In this document: positions 22,393 through 35,899 of the stretch, piece by piece
Layout of the letters: each line of letters begins with the position of its first letter
Position numbering within the stretch: the stretch's first letter is position 1
Source: Liolophura sinensis
Lineage: Eukaryota > Mollusca > Polyplacophora > Chitonida > Chitonidae
Length of the DNA: 64,000 nucleotides
Direction: 5' to 3'
Assembly (NCBI RefSeq): GCF_032854445.1
Contig: NC_088297.1
Location: 674,169 to 738,168 of the forward strand
The notes under the pieces: generated by a model
Told to the model about the DNA's origin: nothing
Database searches by the model: none
The model's input: only the letters and a program-made list of their open reading frames with translations
Made by a program: the position numbers and the translations under genes

Positions 22393-24010
22393 ACAAATTA
22401 TCGATAGTACAATGTTACTGTATAGCATATAATATTTCACAGGACATCCACCTGTAGCTTACTGTAGGCACTTCTTATTACTTGTCAAGTTTAACAATTC
22501 ACAAAAGGCAATTGTGATTATTAAACATATTGGAATGCATTAAGTTGTTGAAGATCACGTGACTTGTTAAATGCTATTGCTGACCTACATAATGTGGATG
22601 GTAACTATTTTGTAGGTGTCAGTATCAACTTTGTTTGGGTTGGTTTTAAATGTACACGTATGTCTGTTCTCAGATTACACAGTTAAAACAGTAATGTTAA
22701 GTAGCATACAGTCAATGATAAAATATACATATGCACTGCTTTCAAGACAATATGCTGCAGGCCAACACAGAAATTGCTTTTGTATGTGCTATTTTGATAT
22801 GATAACCAATGTATTCGACATATCCACGGTGTTGATTCTAACTTGTTAAATGCAGATTAGTACTGGCCGTATCCGGTTCTCTGGATGTTACTTCACCATT
22901 CTGTCAGGGAAACATTGCTCATATATTGTATATATGTGTACGAATTTATGCCCCTAACATTCAGTTTCTCCGATAAGGCCCAAAGTTTGAAACTGCAACT
23001 GACAATGTTTGATGCCTTTTTCTTTCTAATACCTCTTCTACACACCAGAAAATAAATCAATTTTTAGTTTTTAGTTTTACGTATACTTGTATACACAGTC
23101 TTTCCCGGCCCGTTGTATGAACACTATATGTAACGAACGACAGATTGCTAAAACGCTTCAGTCCTCTTAAATGGCCTGTCATTATCAATTATTTTAATAT
23201 TGTTTTCAGTCCTATTGAATGTGTAGTGCAATAGTGTTCCCAAAAGCCACAATGCAGGAAACACCAGTGAATTATCCAACTGGAATTTCACTTCCGCTTA
23301 ATAATACCGCTTTATGTACAAGAATTTCAGTCTTCAGCCAGATTATCGGTTTGAAACGTACTCCAGATATTTCAACAAAATAATAATCGACCACAAAGGG
23401 TCTCAGCTAAAACACAACCGATCAAGCTTAAGTTACATGCACGTCAGTTATCAATCCGATATCTTCCCCTTGGCATATAACATAACTGCCTACACCAAGG
23501 CCAATAGAAAGATACGTTTATCTCCAAATGGGCTTTCATTAACGGCACTGGACTATCTGACCGTCACTTTGTCCCTTTGAATACTACTACCACTTGGAGG
23601 ATGTTCCGGAAACCGGACACAAATGAGCTGGTCTGGAAACTTTAATATTCGTTAACTGCCAGTACATTTAGTTTGCCTATATAGTCGCGTCCAGAAAGAT
23701 GATAAATATCTTCCCTTTTTCGATCGTTATCCATTTCTGATGTCTTGTAGAAAATTCTCAGAATAACAACCGTTGTGACTGTTAAGCCAGACGGCTACAA
23801 CACGCTTTCGCGATGAATTTTGTAGTAAGCATAGCTTTATACGTACACGTCAACTTGGAAGATACTCTCTGATTACAGAGCTCAAACTGCCACTTTTGTT
23901 TGGTCTGACGAAAGGATAGATTCTCTGCTTAATGTTGGGTAACTTGAACAGAGTATGCAAGGTAAATCTGCCCATATATAACATTTGTACTTCAAGTCCA
24001 AACCTCTCAA
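22393..24010. other. Intergenic, no supported feature
   Basis: AT-rich unique-looking DNA. Short frames (for example 23314-23580) have no splice signals or recognisable motifs. I see nothing else. Confidence 0.5.
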
Positions 24011-24185
24011 CAATGCGGCTTCCTCTCCGGCCGTACGTGGGAAGGTCTTCCAGCAACCTGCGGATGGTCGTGGGTTTCCCCGCGCTCTGCCCGGTTTCCT
24101 CCCACCATAACGCTGGCCGCCATCGCATCAGTGAAATATTCTTCAGTACAGCGTAAAACACCAATCAAATAAATAAATACATTAA

Positions 24186-24220
<35 letters not shown>

Positions 24221-24221
24221 A
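24011..24221 (+). mobile_element. SINE-A, 5'-truncated, long tail
   Basis: Starts CAATGCGGCTTCCTC and has an extended (AAAT)n tail of about 60 bp. Confidence 0.85.
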
Positions 24222-25039
24222 CCGTCCAAACCAATTCCCGACCAAATTAAAGAAAAACCAAAACACAGACATAAACGATTGGAAAACCGGTTATAAAAAC
24301 CAACCTTAACTCATTGTTTTTTTACACGTTTTCACTTCACGAAAATGCAGTCAAATGCTTGAATTCAATATGTGATCCGCTTTCAGGACCAAGCTAATGG
24401 TATATTTGATATTTACCCACAGAGGAAATGTTTGTAAAGTGTACTTATGACACAGAGGTACTTTAGCTAATAAAGGAGTGTGTGACGTCAATGATATCTA
24501 TAAAGTGGCTTACAAAAGCCGCCTTATAGACTTCAAACAACAGAGGGCATTTTGTTCAGCCATTCCATACAAGTAAACGTATTTTAGGTGACTGATAACC
24601 CAATGTCTGGCAGAAGCTGCTGGTCTGGAGTGACAGATGACACTTCTCATGAGCCCGATGGCATTAGGCGACAGTTGCGTTGACATGTTAATGGGTTGTG
24701 TAACAAACATGTTGAATTGTTTACGTCAGCCTCTAAAATTCTGTTTCTCAAGGTTCCTGTCCAGCGTCAAGGTCTCACCCGATTTAACGCGTAAACCTAC
24801 ATATGTACTCTCGAATAACATGTGCCGCTCCTATAAAGCCCGTAAACTTTCAGGCAAAAAACCCCCGTGTTTATTAATCTATATGGGGCAATAAAAAAGA
24901 TTATAAAACTAGAAATGTGAAAGGTGTGAATACGTGTACCAAGACACTTTTAGTCGACTTATGTACTGGTATATGTACCTATGTACTGGTATAAGGGTAG
25001 CGTAAATATGTGCTCACCAGTTTGAAAAAATAAACAAAA

Positions 25040-25795
25040 ATATAAAATAAAAAATATGAACTATGTAGGCCCTATCGTAATACATTTACCAGGGCAGCTT
25101 AGTCGACTTCACCTATGCAGTATAAGAGCAGCATAAATATATATGTTTTCTAATTTTAGGCAATAAAGAAAATAATCAAGTGAAAATATCAACTGTGTAG
25201 GCCCTATCGTAATACATTTATCAGGGCAACTTAGTTGACTTCACCTATGTAGTATAAGAGCAGCATAAATATATGTTTCCTAATTTTAGACAATAAAAAA
25301 TAATCAAGTGAAAATATCAACTGTGTAGGCCCTATCGTAATACATTTATCAGGGAAACTTAGTTGACTTCACCTATGTAGTATAAGAGCAGCATAAATAT
25401 ATGTTTTCTAATTTTAGGCAATAAAGAAAATAATCAAGTGAAAATATCAACTGTGTAGGCCCTATCGTAATACATTTACCAGGGCAGCTTAGTTGACTTC
25501 ACCTATGTAGTATAAGAGCAGCATAAATATATGTTTCCTAATTTTAGACAATAAAAAATAATCAAGTGAAAATATCAACTGTGTAGGCCCTATCGTAATA
25601 CATTTATCAGGGCAACTTAGTTGACTTCACCTATGTAGTATAAGAGCAGCATAAATATATGTTTCCTAATTTTAGACAATAAAAAATAATCAAGTGAAAA
25701 TATCAACTGTGTAGGCCCTATCGTAATACATTTACCAGGGCAGCTTAGTTGACTTCACCTATGCAGTATAAGAGCAGCATAAATATATGTGTTCA
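25040..25795. repeat. About 129-bp tandem array x6
   Basis: TAGGCCCTATCGTAATACAT recurs at about 25066, 25198, 25326, 25456, 25584 and 25712 (spacing 128-132 bp). Copies are nearly identical. Confidence 0.9.
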
Positions 25796-26107
25796 CCAAA
25801 TTCAGGGCTTGACCATGGAGTCACCTTACATTATATAGACTTCCAAACTCAATCCAGGGTTTTACCATGGAATCACCTTACATTATATAGGCTTCCAAAC
25901 TCAATCCAGGGCTTGATCATGGAGTCACCTTACATTATATAGGCTTCCAAACTCAATCCAGGGTTTGACCATGGAGTCACCTTACATTATATAGACTTCC
26001 AAACTCAATCCATGGTTTGACCATGGAGTCACCTTACATTATATAGGCTTCCAAACTCAATCCATGGTTTGACCATGGAATCACCTTACATTATATAGGC
26101 TTCCAAT
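25796..26107. repeat. About 52-bp tandem array x6
   Basis: Unit: CATGGAGTCACCTTACATTA, then TATAGGCTTCCAAACTCAATCCAGGGTTTGAC in pieces. It directly adjoins the 129-bp array with no spacer. Confidence 0.85.
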
Positions 26108-26782
26108 CTAGGTAATAGCCTAAATGTCATTAAATACGTCAATGGCAGATTCGAAGGTTAAAAAGAATTCTGATTTACCGCATTAATGCTCCATGCACAA
26201 GAATGGATCAAGATTTTCCGCTCTGCTGAACTTGCCTTTAGGACACACAGGTCACCATCAGGGAGTCGGTGTACAAATTAAAGTAATAATAATAATTAAC
26301 TTGATTAACTTGTAGAAATCACATTCTACACTTCGATACACAGGTTTCAATCGTGGCGAAACAGAAAAGCAAAGATCTGCTAGTTACACTACACGTTTGA
26401 ATCGCTACGAAGGGAGCGAACAGTGGTGTAGTTGTTACATTGTACAAGACATGAGCACAAGGAGTAGAAATACATGAAGAGGAGCGAGGACAATGTGATG
26501 ATTGGTCTTTCGCCTTTCAGCCGCATAAAAAACATGAGGCGAGGTTTCAAAACCGGCCTGCATTGGACAGGGAATATATACTTTCCCTCACTGGTTGTGG
26601 GGCCCTAGTAACAATGTTTGTTCGTTTGCGTAGTTTAACGTACGTTCAAGACCATATATATATTGTTCTCATATCTGCATGTATACGTCACATGTGGGAA
26701 AGTTAAGTTGTCAGTAATTTGATAAAGGTCCACATGGTGCACCTTGCCGGCACGCCGGTTACCGCAAATCCCCCCCCCCTAT

Positions 26783-26857
26783 AAAAATGACCGTTGTCGC
26801 ATAAGTAAAAAAAAATCTTGAGTATATGGCGTTAAAAGAACAATCAAACAAATCAAA
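26783..26857 (+). mobile_element. SINE-A 3' fragment, diverged
   Basis: ATGACCGTTGTCGCATAAGT to AATCAAACAAATC. Confidence 0.6.
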
Positions 26858-27039
26858 AATCGATAACATGATCTCCGTACTTTGGACGGGGCTTCATGTC
26901 TGCTGTTTTCGGTATGGCATTTTAGTGAGACAGCATGATAAAATTAAACACGTGCTGCAATAAATGAGGGTGAAATCAACCGTACAAAGAAAAGACAAGT
27001 AATTTAACCTGAATTATTTCGGAAGTGCGCTGGAAGCAG

Positions 27040-27200
27040 ATCTAAACGACCACAGCCCTTTTCTAGTAATAACTGAATCAGTTAATAACCTATTGGTTAA
27101 AATTGATAACATGGCGACGCTTTTAATTGGTTAATGTGTGTAAATTTTCCAAGCTTTAAACTGCGATATTTCGATAATGTAACATCGCCAAAATAAACAC
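27040..27200 (-). repeat. Dispersed repeat C, partial copy
   Basis: Reverse complement carries AAATATCGCAGTTTAAAG and GCCATGTTATCAATTTTAAC CAAT, as in the two plus-strand copies. Confidence 0.6.
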
Positions 27201-27923
27201 GTATACTTTTCAAACTTGCTCTTGTAGAATACTCTATAGACGCATACATACATTTGGTCTAGTGTTGTCGTTTCTTTTAAATCCAAAGCAAACAAACAAC
27301 AGGTAGCCTAAACAACAGGTAACACATGTATCAAGCCGGCCCAATGGGGAAACTTTCCCGCCTAAAGTAACACCAGCCAAAGCATTGTAATCTGTTGTTC
27401 ATTTCTGCGGTTGCAATGACGTTTTATGTGAAAATAAAGCTGAATAATTAAGACTTTCCAACTCTAAATTACCCACATTCTTTTTGGTTCACCTTCACCC
27501 ATGTACTTAAAATCCTCTCCTCGTTAGCTCGATACCTGCTAAGTCCATTTTGAACAATATTTTGACAAACAAAGTCTCCGACCTCACTTCGAATTGCATG
27601 CTTTCACTTTTGCCTGTGTACTTGCGTATACCATGCTGTGCTACAAACTACTTAAGTCACACGCGTCACACATATGTAAACTCTTCATTATTACAGCCTA
27701 CAGTCAGCCTTATCACTGTTTCTGCAGTACGCTCCAGTCAGAGTATTCCGACTATAGTGTGAATTTCTATTTATGAATTACAAGATAACAATTATTATCA
27801 ACTCAGCTTGGACCTGAATCGTCTTTACACGGGAAAGAGATACCCTCCATATATGGAAGACTTACATACTCAGATCTACTTCATTTTCATCTGTGCACTT
27901 TGATACTACCCCTCAACAAAGTC

Positions 27924-28196
27924 GCGGGGCCTCCGTGGCTCAGTTGGTTAGCGCGCTAGCGCAGCGTAATGACCCAGCAGTCTCTCACCAATGCGGTTGC
28001 TGTGAGTTCAAGTCCAGCTCATGCTGGCTTCCTCTCTGGCTGTACGTGGGAAGGTTTGTCAGCAACCTGCGGATGGTAGTGGGTTTCCCCCGGGCTCTGC
28101 CCGGTTTCCACCCACCATAATGCTGGCCGCCGTCGTATAAGTGAAATATTCTTGAGTACGGCGTAAAACACCAATCAAATAAATAAATAAATAAAT
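27924..28196 (+). mobile_element. SINE-A, full length
   Basis: GGGGCCTCCGTGGCTCAGTT head with both Pol III boxes, through to (AAAT)n. Confidence 0.9.
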
Positions 28197-28375
28197 CAAC
28201 AAAAGTAGCATTATTGCCGAAGTGAAATCCATTTATTCATTCATAAACGTTGAATGTCGCTAATATCATAAGAAAATGAGTCATTTTTTTTGTATATATA
28301 ATTTTGTAAATTGGTATATATATCTTAGCTTTTTTTGGTAAATGAGCAGGAGTGGGTGCGTTGAAGCTGTCGTCT

Positions 28376-28665
28376 ATAACTACATCACAGCAACACAGAT
28401 GGCAGCACTGATAAACACTGTAGGCTGAAATAGCCCAGGTGTCCATATTACCCGAGAGTCCATATAGCCCCACTTTACCCACTGTGCGTTCATATGCCAT
28501 GGCGAAAATGATACCGAGCCAACCAGTCATGTTTCCTGGCTCTAACCTCTCAGTGCTGAGTGTCAAGCGAGGTAGCAACAAGTATCATGTTTAAAGTCTT
28601 TGATACCACATGTCTCTTGAGTTTGAGGCGGACGTTCTCAGCATTAAGCCCACGAAGCCGCCTAT
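28376..28665 (-). mobile_element. SINE-B, partial
   Basis: Shares with the 17.5-kb copy the CAACCAGTCATGTTTCCTGG / GTGCTGAGTGTCAAGCGAGG block and a tRNA-like end (AAGCCCACGAAGCCGCC). Confidence 0.6.
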
Positions 28666-30037
28666 AACAATATAAATGTGCTTAAATTAATGTACACTCT
28701 GACAATCTATGACTCTAAACATTATAACAAATTCACAATGTCAAAGATTTCAATGGAAGAGCCATACAACTTCATGTTGCCTTTGATTCTGCCCGAGAAT
28801 TGTTAGTTCTGTTATCAGGACGCGAAGACGAAGGTCATATGGCAATGTTTCTCACGGTTGACCTTAAGTCTTTAGTAGAAAATCCCATGTATGTAACATG
28901 TTCCATTCTCACGTGAACTTGAAGTATGTCTATACAAGGTTGGTCTCCCTGGTACAGCCAGACTTAACATTAAGATACCAGTCTTATTTATATCAGGGGC
29001 AAGGTGAAAGGTCGAAATTTTCGGTGTCTATACAATGGTCTCTCTCATATACTGATCGAATGGGTCACTAATGCATATACAACAGTCTGTTACAAAACCA
29101 CTCATAACAATAGTGCCAGGGTGACACTCTGGGGGTCGATTATATTGTGTATAGTGCGGTCTGTTAGACGACAAGCCTAGGTACACACGGTAATCCACTC
29201 TAAGACGGCCGAATACGGACAATAGAATGTATAGCCATCTCGGGCTTGAAGTGAAATCTATATAATACATCAAAGTTGAATTCACATCGTATCGCCAAGG
29301 AGAATGTACAGTGTATATCACTAGGTGAATACGCGGTATTCAGGGACGTACGTTCTTTTTTGTTATTAGGTTTCAAGACTCCCGTTTACAGAATCCTGAA
29401 ATGGTGCTTTGTCAGCGCAAGGAGTGCAATTCGACCAGAATGGACAATTCGTACACATGATTATGAGAAAAGTCTGCAAAATGTAGGTTATATCTGCGTG
29501 TATAAGGCAGGCGTGTAGTGTAACCATTTTGCAACTGCGATAAACAAAAAAGAACAAAACGGTCCGTGTACCGTTTGACGTGAAGGTAGACAGTTACCAA
29601 TCGTCTTGACAAGGATAACTTTTAAGTCCACAACTGAGTTGAGGTAAAAAAGCACTTAACATACATCATTGTTTGTTGTAGTTTTTTAAGACACAGGTAC
29701 GGCTCTGTTCTACTCAAAAGCAGAACAGTCCTACTATAGTCACATCAGGAATTTTGGTTTGCCGTGTGTGTTGGAACATTACACATTTCGCGTGATAATG
29801 CCTGAAAAGCCATCGCACATAACTTAAAAATCCGAAACAAGGGCGTTTTACAGACGAGGTCGGGGCGACACGACCCAACCAATCAGAGCGAGTACTTGTG
29901 CTGTCAACCATTCACCGAAATAAAAACCTTACGCTTCCTGGTAGGCACTGTGCGGTGAAACCATTCTACTGGAAAGATTACAGCCAGAGGCCACCAACCA
30001 AGCAAAACAAACATTACAAACCTCTGTGACAGGTTTG
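28666..30037. other. Intergenic, no supported feature
   Basis: Overlapping short frames at 29028-29612 on both strands contradict each other and show no known motif. Confidence 0.5.
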
Positions 30038-30098
30038 GCTAAAGGCCACACTTCACGCGTTATGTGTGACCATTTGCCAACTATCACAATGTCGTTGG
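30038..30098 (-). repeat. Dispersed monomer fragment of the 81-bp unit
   Basis: GTGTGACCATTTGCCAACTA TCACA matches the reverse complement of the array unit. Confidence 0.55.
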
Positions 30099-30205
30099 TG
30101 CTGTTTTTTTTTTTTTTTCGGTTTTTGTTTTTTTTCTGTATGCTGTGGTGTTTTCATTATACAGCCCCTTTCCGTTCCGCATTCTGGTCAGATCTATGAT
30201 CAGAA

Positions 30206-30262
30206 TGTCTTTTCTTGAGAACGGCGTAAAATACCAATGAAATAAATAAATAAAATAAACCA
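30206..30262 (+). mobile_element. SINE-A tail fragment
   Basis: TTCTTGAGAACGGCGTAAAA to (AAAT)n. Confidence 0.6.
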
Positions 30263-30597
30263 AGTAAAGAATGCTCCTGCTCGTGCTGATATATTTCTCA
30301 AAAATAGTCGTATATAAATATGAATGACGAAGAATACAGTTTCCAGCTGTTCACCATGGCGATCGTAAAAACACATACCAACACCGCACAGACTTTTTGC
30401 ACGTGAATCAGGTTACATTGGTGCATTTAGAAACTTTCATTCAAACTGGTCATTCTTTTTCCATACATTTGACGGATTAAATCACGAATAAAACTTGTTC
30501 ACATGCCCTCATCAGCATAAGTCTCAGTGATATTGACAACACTATTTAAATATACTGAATTTTTCCAGCTCTGGCACATTATATGAAATTCAGGATC

Positions 30598-31235
30598 AGG
30601 TCATGCGAAAGACATAAATATTAGACCTCCGGATTGGGTCATGCCACAGACATAAATGTTAGACCTCCGGATCGGGTCATGCCAAAGACATAAATGTTAG
30701 ACCTCCGGATCGGGTCATGCCAAAGACATAAATATTAGACCTCCGGATCGGGTCATGCCACAGACATAAATATTAGACCTCCGGATTGGGTCATGCCACA
30801 GACATAAATGTTAGACCTCCGGATCGGGTCATGCCAAAGACATAAATGTTAGACCTCCGGATCGGGTCATGCCAAAGACATAAATATTAGACCTCCGGAT
30901 CGGGTCATGCCACAGACATAAATATTAGACCTCCGGATTGGGTCATGCCAAAGACATAAATATTAGACCTCCGGATCGGGTCATGACAAAGACATAAATG
31001 TTAGACCTCCGGATAGGTTCATGCCAAAGACATAAATGTTAGACCTTTGGATCGGGTCATGCCAAAGACATAAATGTTAGACCTCCGGATCGGGATATGC
31101 CAAAGATATAAATTTTAGACCTCCGGATCGGGACATGCCAAAGATATAAATGTTAGACCTCCGGATCGGGACATGCCAAAGATATAAATGTTAGACCTCC
31201 GGAACGGGTCATTCCAAAGACATAAATGTTAGACC
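30598..31235. repeat. 38-bp tandem array, about 17 copies
   Basis: Unit GGGTCATGCCAAAGACATAA followed by ATGTTAGACCTCCGGATC; each has a TCCGGA palindrome. Variants (AAAGAC/CAGACA, GTTAG/ATTAG) are in patches. It ends next to a SINE-B copy. Confidence 0.9.
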
Positions 31236-31239
31236 TAGC

Positions 31240-31500
31240 TACTTGTTGCTTCCTAGTCTGGCCCTCAGCACTGAGAGAGAAAGGCAAGAAGGAAACACAA
31301 CAGGTTGGCCCGATGTCAGTACAATATGAACTGGAGTGTCATGTCTGGTGTCATGTCTGGTGTCATGTCTGGTGTCTGCGACATGATGCTTCAATGGTGG
31401 CAGCACTCTGGCTGCCACAAAAAGACACAATATATGTACACATCTCTTGACTCCTCATCGTCATATGACTGATTGTTATTTGCGACGCTACACCCCAAGC
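31240..31500 (+). mobile_element. SINE-B, partial 3' part
   Basis: GCCCTCAGCACTGAGAGAGA body; an internal 13-bp triplication of GTCATGTCTGGT (31340-31378); and the tail ATCGTCATATGACTGATTGT ending ACCCCAAGCAC. Confidence 0.7.
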
Positions 31501-31570
31501 ACACATATATACATATATACATACATACATATATACATACATACACACACGCATGCGTGCATACATACCT
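31500..31570. repeat. (CATA)n/(TACA)n microsatellite at a SINE-B 3' end
   Basis: ACATATATACATAC-type repeats follow the SINE-B tail ending at about 31500. Confidence 0.75.
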
Positions 31571-33513
31571 ACATAGGTTATGTGGAATATCGCCGCAGTT
31601 CTTTTATCGCGTGTGGCCTATTGCACTATATACGTTATATATGACGTTATATATGAACGCGTAAGTTATCAAAAGCTACTTAGATAAGTGTGACTTATGA
31701 ATTATGTTCTATACGTGTGAGTCAACTCGCAATTTTCTCTGTTTTCCTACAATTCAAAATATATATTACATTATAAATATATATTAACACTATACAGGTG
31801 TATGCTAAATATCTCTCGTATTGTATGTTTGGTGGGCGGTAAGTGTGTGTGTGGGTAGTTATACTAAAATGTAAACACACCGACCTGTTTTTGGCGTCCA
31901 ATACGATGTTTTCCGGTGACACACTTTGGAACAGCTCCGGTCTATGCTGATACGTACAGCTTCGTGCCCAGAGAGCACTGCGGGAGCGATTCCTGCCTAT
32001 AAAATGTCTTCTAGCCGGCCAGCATGGTCTTATCAGTTCTCGATGACACGCCGCAGGGACGGATCCATAGGCCCTACGGGCGAAGTGATTGGCGACCCAC
32101 CAGGCCATGGATCCTCCACAACAGATGCCTCGGTATGAGAGGCCCGCCATGGATCTCTAACGCGCTCGGCGTCCGTAAGACTGAAATGTGAAGCTTTCTA
32201 TAACAATACTGAAATTTAGCCAGTCTGTTGTTGTTGTTTTTGTTGTTCTGGTTATGAATCGGGTCAAATTTCGCTCAGTGAACGCTTGGGGGTGCTAAGT
32301 CAAGGCCGAGACGGGATAAGTGTACCCACCATACAGAATGTCCGGTATCAGATCACACCTCTAGAGCTGTACATCGTCCACGATGTGCGGTAGCCTTTAG
32401 TGCGTTTTAAGACATACTGCTAGAATATGATTCCTCTCCTAAAATGTGTAACCGCAGACAATCTAAGGATCATAACCAAACACGTTAGAAGCCTCAATCC
32501 ATTGATGTGAACGCTTAGAACTGATATTGATGTCAATGGCCAGTGTGCAACACATATATAAGTAGCTGGCGCGTGGGTCACAGCGAGTTACGATTCGTCT
32601 CGCTTCACCGCCTTGAAGCAAGGCGGGGTCTGCCTCTGTGGCGGTACCCATGGACGCGGAGTGGATAGAGCTGGAAACATGGGGGACTGTTTTAAGGGAC
32701 ACCCCATCGTGATAACCAGCTTAATGTTCACTATAATATAGCCGATCCCTCACAGAATAGCACTGGGTTACGCATCCACCGATAGAGTCTCAACAATAGG
32801 CTTGTGCATAACAACATTATAGCATATTGACCTTCGACTGTAAGCCTAATATCCTCAGTGAAGTTGAATGCTTGTCCGATACGTGTATGTATCTATGTAT
32901 ATACACGTGTGTGGTACTACCGTAGCTCACCTAAAATTTCGTCCACGAGAGAGTCTTGGAAAGGTGTTTTGAGGTTTTTGTGCAAAGGTACATGAAAGAT
33001 GATATCCTAATGGGAAAATGTAAGTTTCAGCAAAAAAAAGTATTTTGTTACCTTCAGTCGCCGATGAAAGAAGTGGAGTTTTGGAGGGCGAAAGTTTAGG
33101 TAACATACGGTACGCAGGCCGAATGAATCCAAGATTATTTAAACATCTGTAGCTGTGTGTTACTATATAGCTTAAACCTCGGAAGTGAATGTTGTTGTTG
33201 TTCCGAGGTTGAACATGGGTGTCAGATGTCAGGTTGCGTACAGTGACGTCCGTTATTCCTATGCGTGTATTATGTAATATACTGACCTTTAGCTGACCTC
33301 TACCTGGTTAAGGCGAAGTTAATATGGATTTTAGGTTTGTTTACGGGATTAAACGTTGTGCATGATTTACAAAATAACATATATAAAACCACCAACCAAA
33401 AGCTAGAAAATATCGCCAAAATATTGCATAGATACCGAAGTCAAGCTTCTTGGAGGAAGTGTAGAGAGGAACATACTTAAAAAACAACACCAACAACAAC
33501 AAGAAGAAACGAT
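31571..33513. other. Intergenic, no supported gene
   Basis: The 31722-32150 minus-strand frame includes SVSPENIVLDAKN, loosely reminiscent of a kinase catalytic loop, but lacks the rest. A GC-richer patch occurs at 31960-32160. Confidence 0.4.
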
Positions 33514-33598
33514 TCCCCATCACAATGTTGGCCACCGTCGTATAAGTGAAATATTCTTTGAGTACGGCGTAAAACGCCAATCAAATCAAGAAAGAAAT
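33514..33598 (+). mobile_element. SINE-A 3' fragment
   Basis: CATCACAATGTTGGCCACCG to CCAATCAAATC. Confidence 0.75.
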
Positions 33599-34082
33599 AA
33601 AAAAGGACATTGGACAAAAAGCGAGAAGTCCAATAGTCATAGTCTAAAATCTAACACAGTAACGTGTTGTTTTTCTTCAACACAGAAACGAGTTACCCCA
33701 TGAGTTACATAAATATGAAGCACACATGTTTGTGTTAATGAAATAATGAAATAGAGACAAGACATTGTGTTTAGTCAGCACAAGACTGAATTGTTCAATT
33801 ATGACACTTTGTGGGAAAGAACAAAGTTTGTGTTCACACAAGTGTTTTTTGTGTGTACGGTTGATTCTTGTAAAACTGAAATGTTATAGGTTTATATAAT
33901 TTTAACAATGTTAAATTCCATATTTTGGGAGTGGTGGAAAGGGAGGGGGGTGGGGGTCATTTATAATGACAATAGCGTAACACTTAAAGTTTAACTTTTA
34001 TCAAGACGATTATACAAATGCTGTTATCTAAGACTAAATCTGACATCAAATTAACACTTTTAGGTGTTGTGTTTCGCATTAT

Positions 34083-34343
34083 ACTTATTTATTTATTTAT
34101 TTGGTGTTTTACGCCGAACTCAAGAATATTTCACTTATACGACGGCGGATAGCATTGTGGTGGGTGGAAACCGGGCAGAGCCAGGGGGAAACCCACTACC
34201 TTCCGCAGGTTGCTAGCAGACCTTCTCACTTACGGCCGGAGAGGGAGCCAGCATGAGCTGGACTCATAGCGAGCGCATTGGTGACAGGCTTCTGGGTCAT
34301 TACGCTGCGCTAGCGCGCTAACCAACCGAGACACGGAGGCTCC
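34083..34343 (-). mobile_element. SINE-A, full length
   Basis: Tail (TTTA)n through to ACCGAGACACGGAGGCTCC. Confidence 0.85.
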
Positions 34344-34449
34344 GTTTCGCATTATAAATGTTAAGAATGTTGTAATGAAACATTATGTTACAAGACACAA
34401 ATCATTACGAAGCGCAACATTTAAAGCTGCTACCACTAATTTTGCAGCT

Positions 34450-34498
34450 GTGGTAAAACTGAGCACGGTGTAAAACACTGAAATCAAATAAATGAATG
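34450..34498 (+). mobile_element. SINE-A tail fragment
   Basis: CTGAGCACGGTGTAAAACAC to AAATAAATGAATG. Confidence 0.55.
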
Positions 34499-34846
34499 AT
34501 GGCAACACAGTATTTTGAGTAATTCGACACCAGTAATCACTAATAAATTGCAACTGACATCACTGCATTTTTAACTAATTCTGCTTAAACCATGGTACTA
34601 GTGGGTGACGTACGAGGAGGTGTATATCACTCTGTATCCATTTACCTGTCTCCAAGAATAGGTATTCGCTTTGATCTGGTGTCAGCCCGAGGGGTAGAAT
34701 AAAGTCACTCACCTGATAAGTGAACAACATTACTTTCCTCGATTGTAAAAACCAAGTGGTGCAGAAACAAATTGTAAGTGATACATCTGCTGTCGTCAGC
34801 AAATTTTTTCACAACTAACAAAACGATGTATTCAAAGAGAATATAG

Positions 34847-35090
34847 GGGCCTCCGTGGCTCAGTCGGTTAGCGCGCTAGCGCAGCGTAATGACCCAGGAG
34901 CCTCTCACCAATGCGGTCGCTGTGAGTTCAAGTCCAGCTCATGCTGGCTTCCTCTCCGGCCGTACGTGGGAAGGTTTTTTCAGCAACCTGCGGATGGTCG
35001 TTGGTTTCCACCCACCATAATGCTGGCGGCCGTCGTATAAGTGAAATATTCTTGAGTATGGCGTAAAACACCAATCAAATAAATAAATCA
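34847..35090 (+). mobile_element. SINE-A, full length, short core deletion, with target-site duplication
   Basis: CAAAGAGAATATA flanks both ends; part of the core between GTTGGTTTCC and CACCCACC is missing. Confidence 0.9.
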
Positions 35091-35899
35091 ATCAAAGAGA
35101 ATATAGACACGTGCCCATACACTATCATCAGTCATAGTGTCATAGCCATTTGTGAGGAACTTCTGGCAAATGAAGTCATCATCACAACTCCGTTTAGAAA
35201 TCACTTTTAAAGCAAAATTTATTACAATTTATATAGTACATTTTCTTCATACGCTTAGCCGGTTGAGTTTAAAATGTCGCTCGTATGCTCTTATTGTAAG
35301 TGGCACCATGGTAAAAATCAGCCATCGACGACGCTCGTCGACGCTATCATAAACTTCATGTAAGGCCAACCGAATGTTCACACGATCGTGAGCGTCATCC
35401 ATCACTTACTACACCTCAAGAAAAGTGGTAGCATATTTCATATCGATGATTTCGTGTCCAGTCTGGGAATGAACCATCATCCCCAACCCACCCCCAACCC
35501 CAACCCCCGTGTCTTAATCTGTTAATTTTAACAGAAAGTATGTTGTCTGGGTGATGCTAGAATGTATGCTACAGCACACATTTTTTATTAATTCAACATA
35601 AAGATTCTGTCAGATTAACATGGTGTTATACTGAATATGACACAATATTGTGTCAGACAACAGAGTTTCTGTTATCATTAACAGATTAATGTTTAGAGCG
35701 TACAACGGCTAAAATACAAGCGTCACAACTAATCGGCCACGATTTGCTCCCTGTAAAATCTGTGAGCTTAACATTGTGAGCGACATTTTGCAAGCAGATA
35801 TCGTTGTAATGTTACCGAAATAATAGTTGGGGGGGGGGGGGATGGGCGATATACGTCCTCTTTGTATCCACATACACCATGAGCACGGCGCAATAACGT

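Larger units (their letters stand above)
26108..27923. other. Intergenic, no gene recognised
   Basis: Unique-looking DNA with one SINE-A fragment and one repeat-C piece. Frames near 27550-27776 are short and overlapping, with no coding signature. Confidence 0.5.

Noticed and set aside
27924-28000. tRNA gene with box A and box B
   Set aside because: It is the head of a SINE-A; the body, core and tail follow and the cloverleaf is not preserved.
31722-32150. Kinase fragment (SVSPENIVLDAKN) on the minus strand
   Set aside because: Only a brief resemblance to a catalytic loop; no other kinase motif or exon borders nearby.
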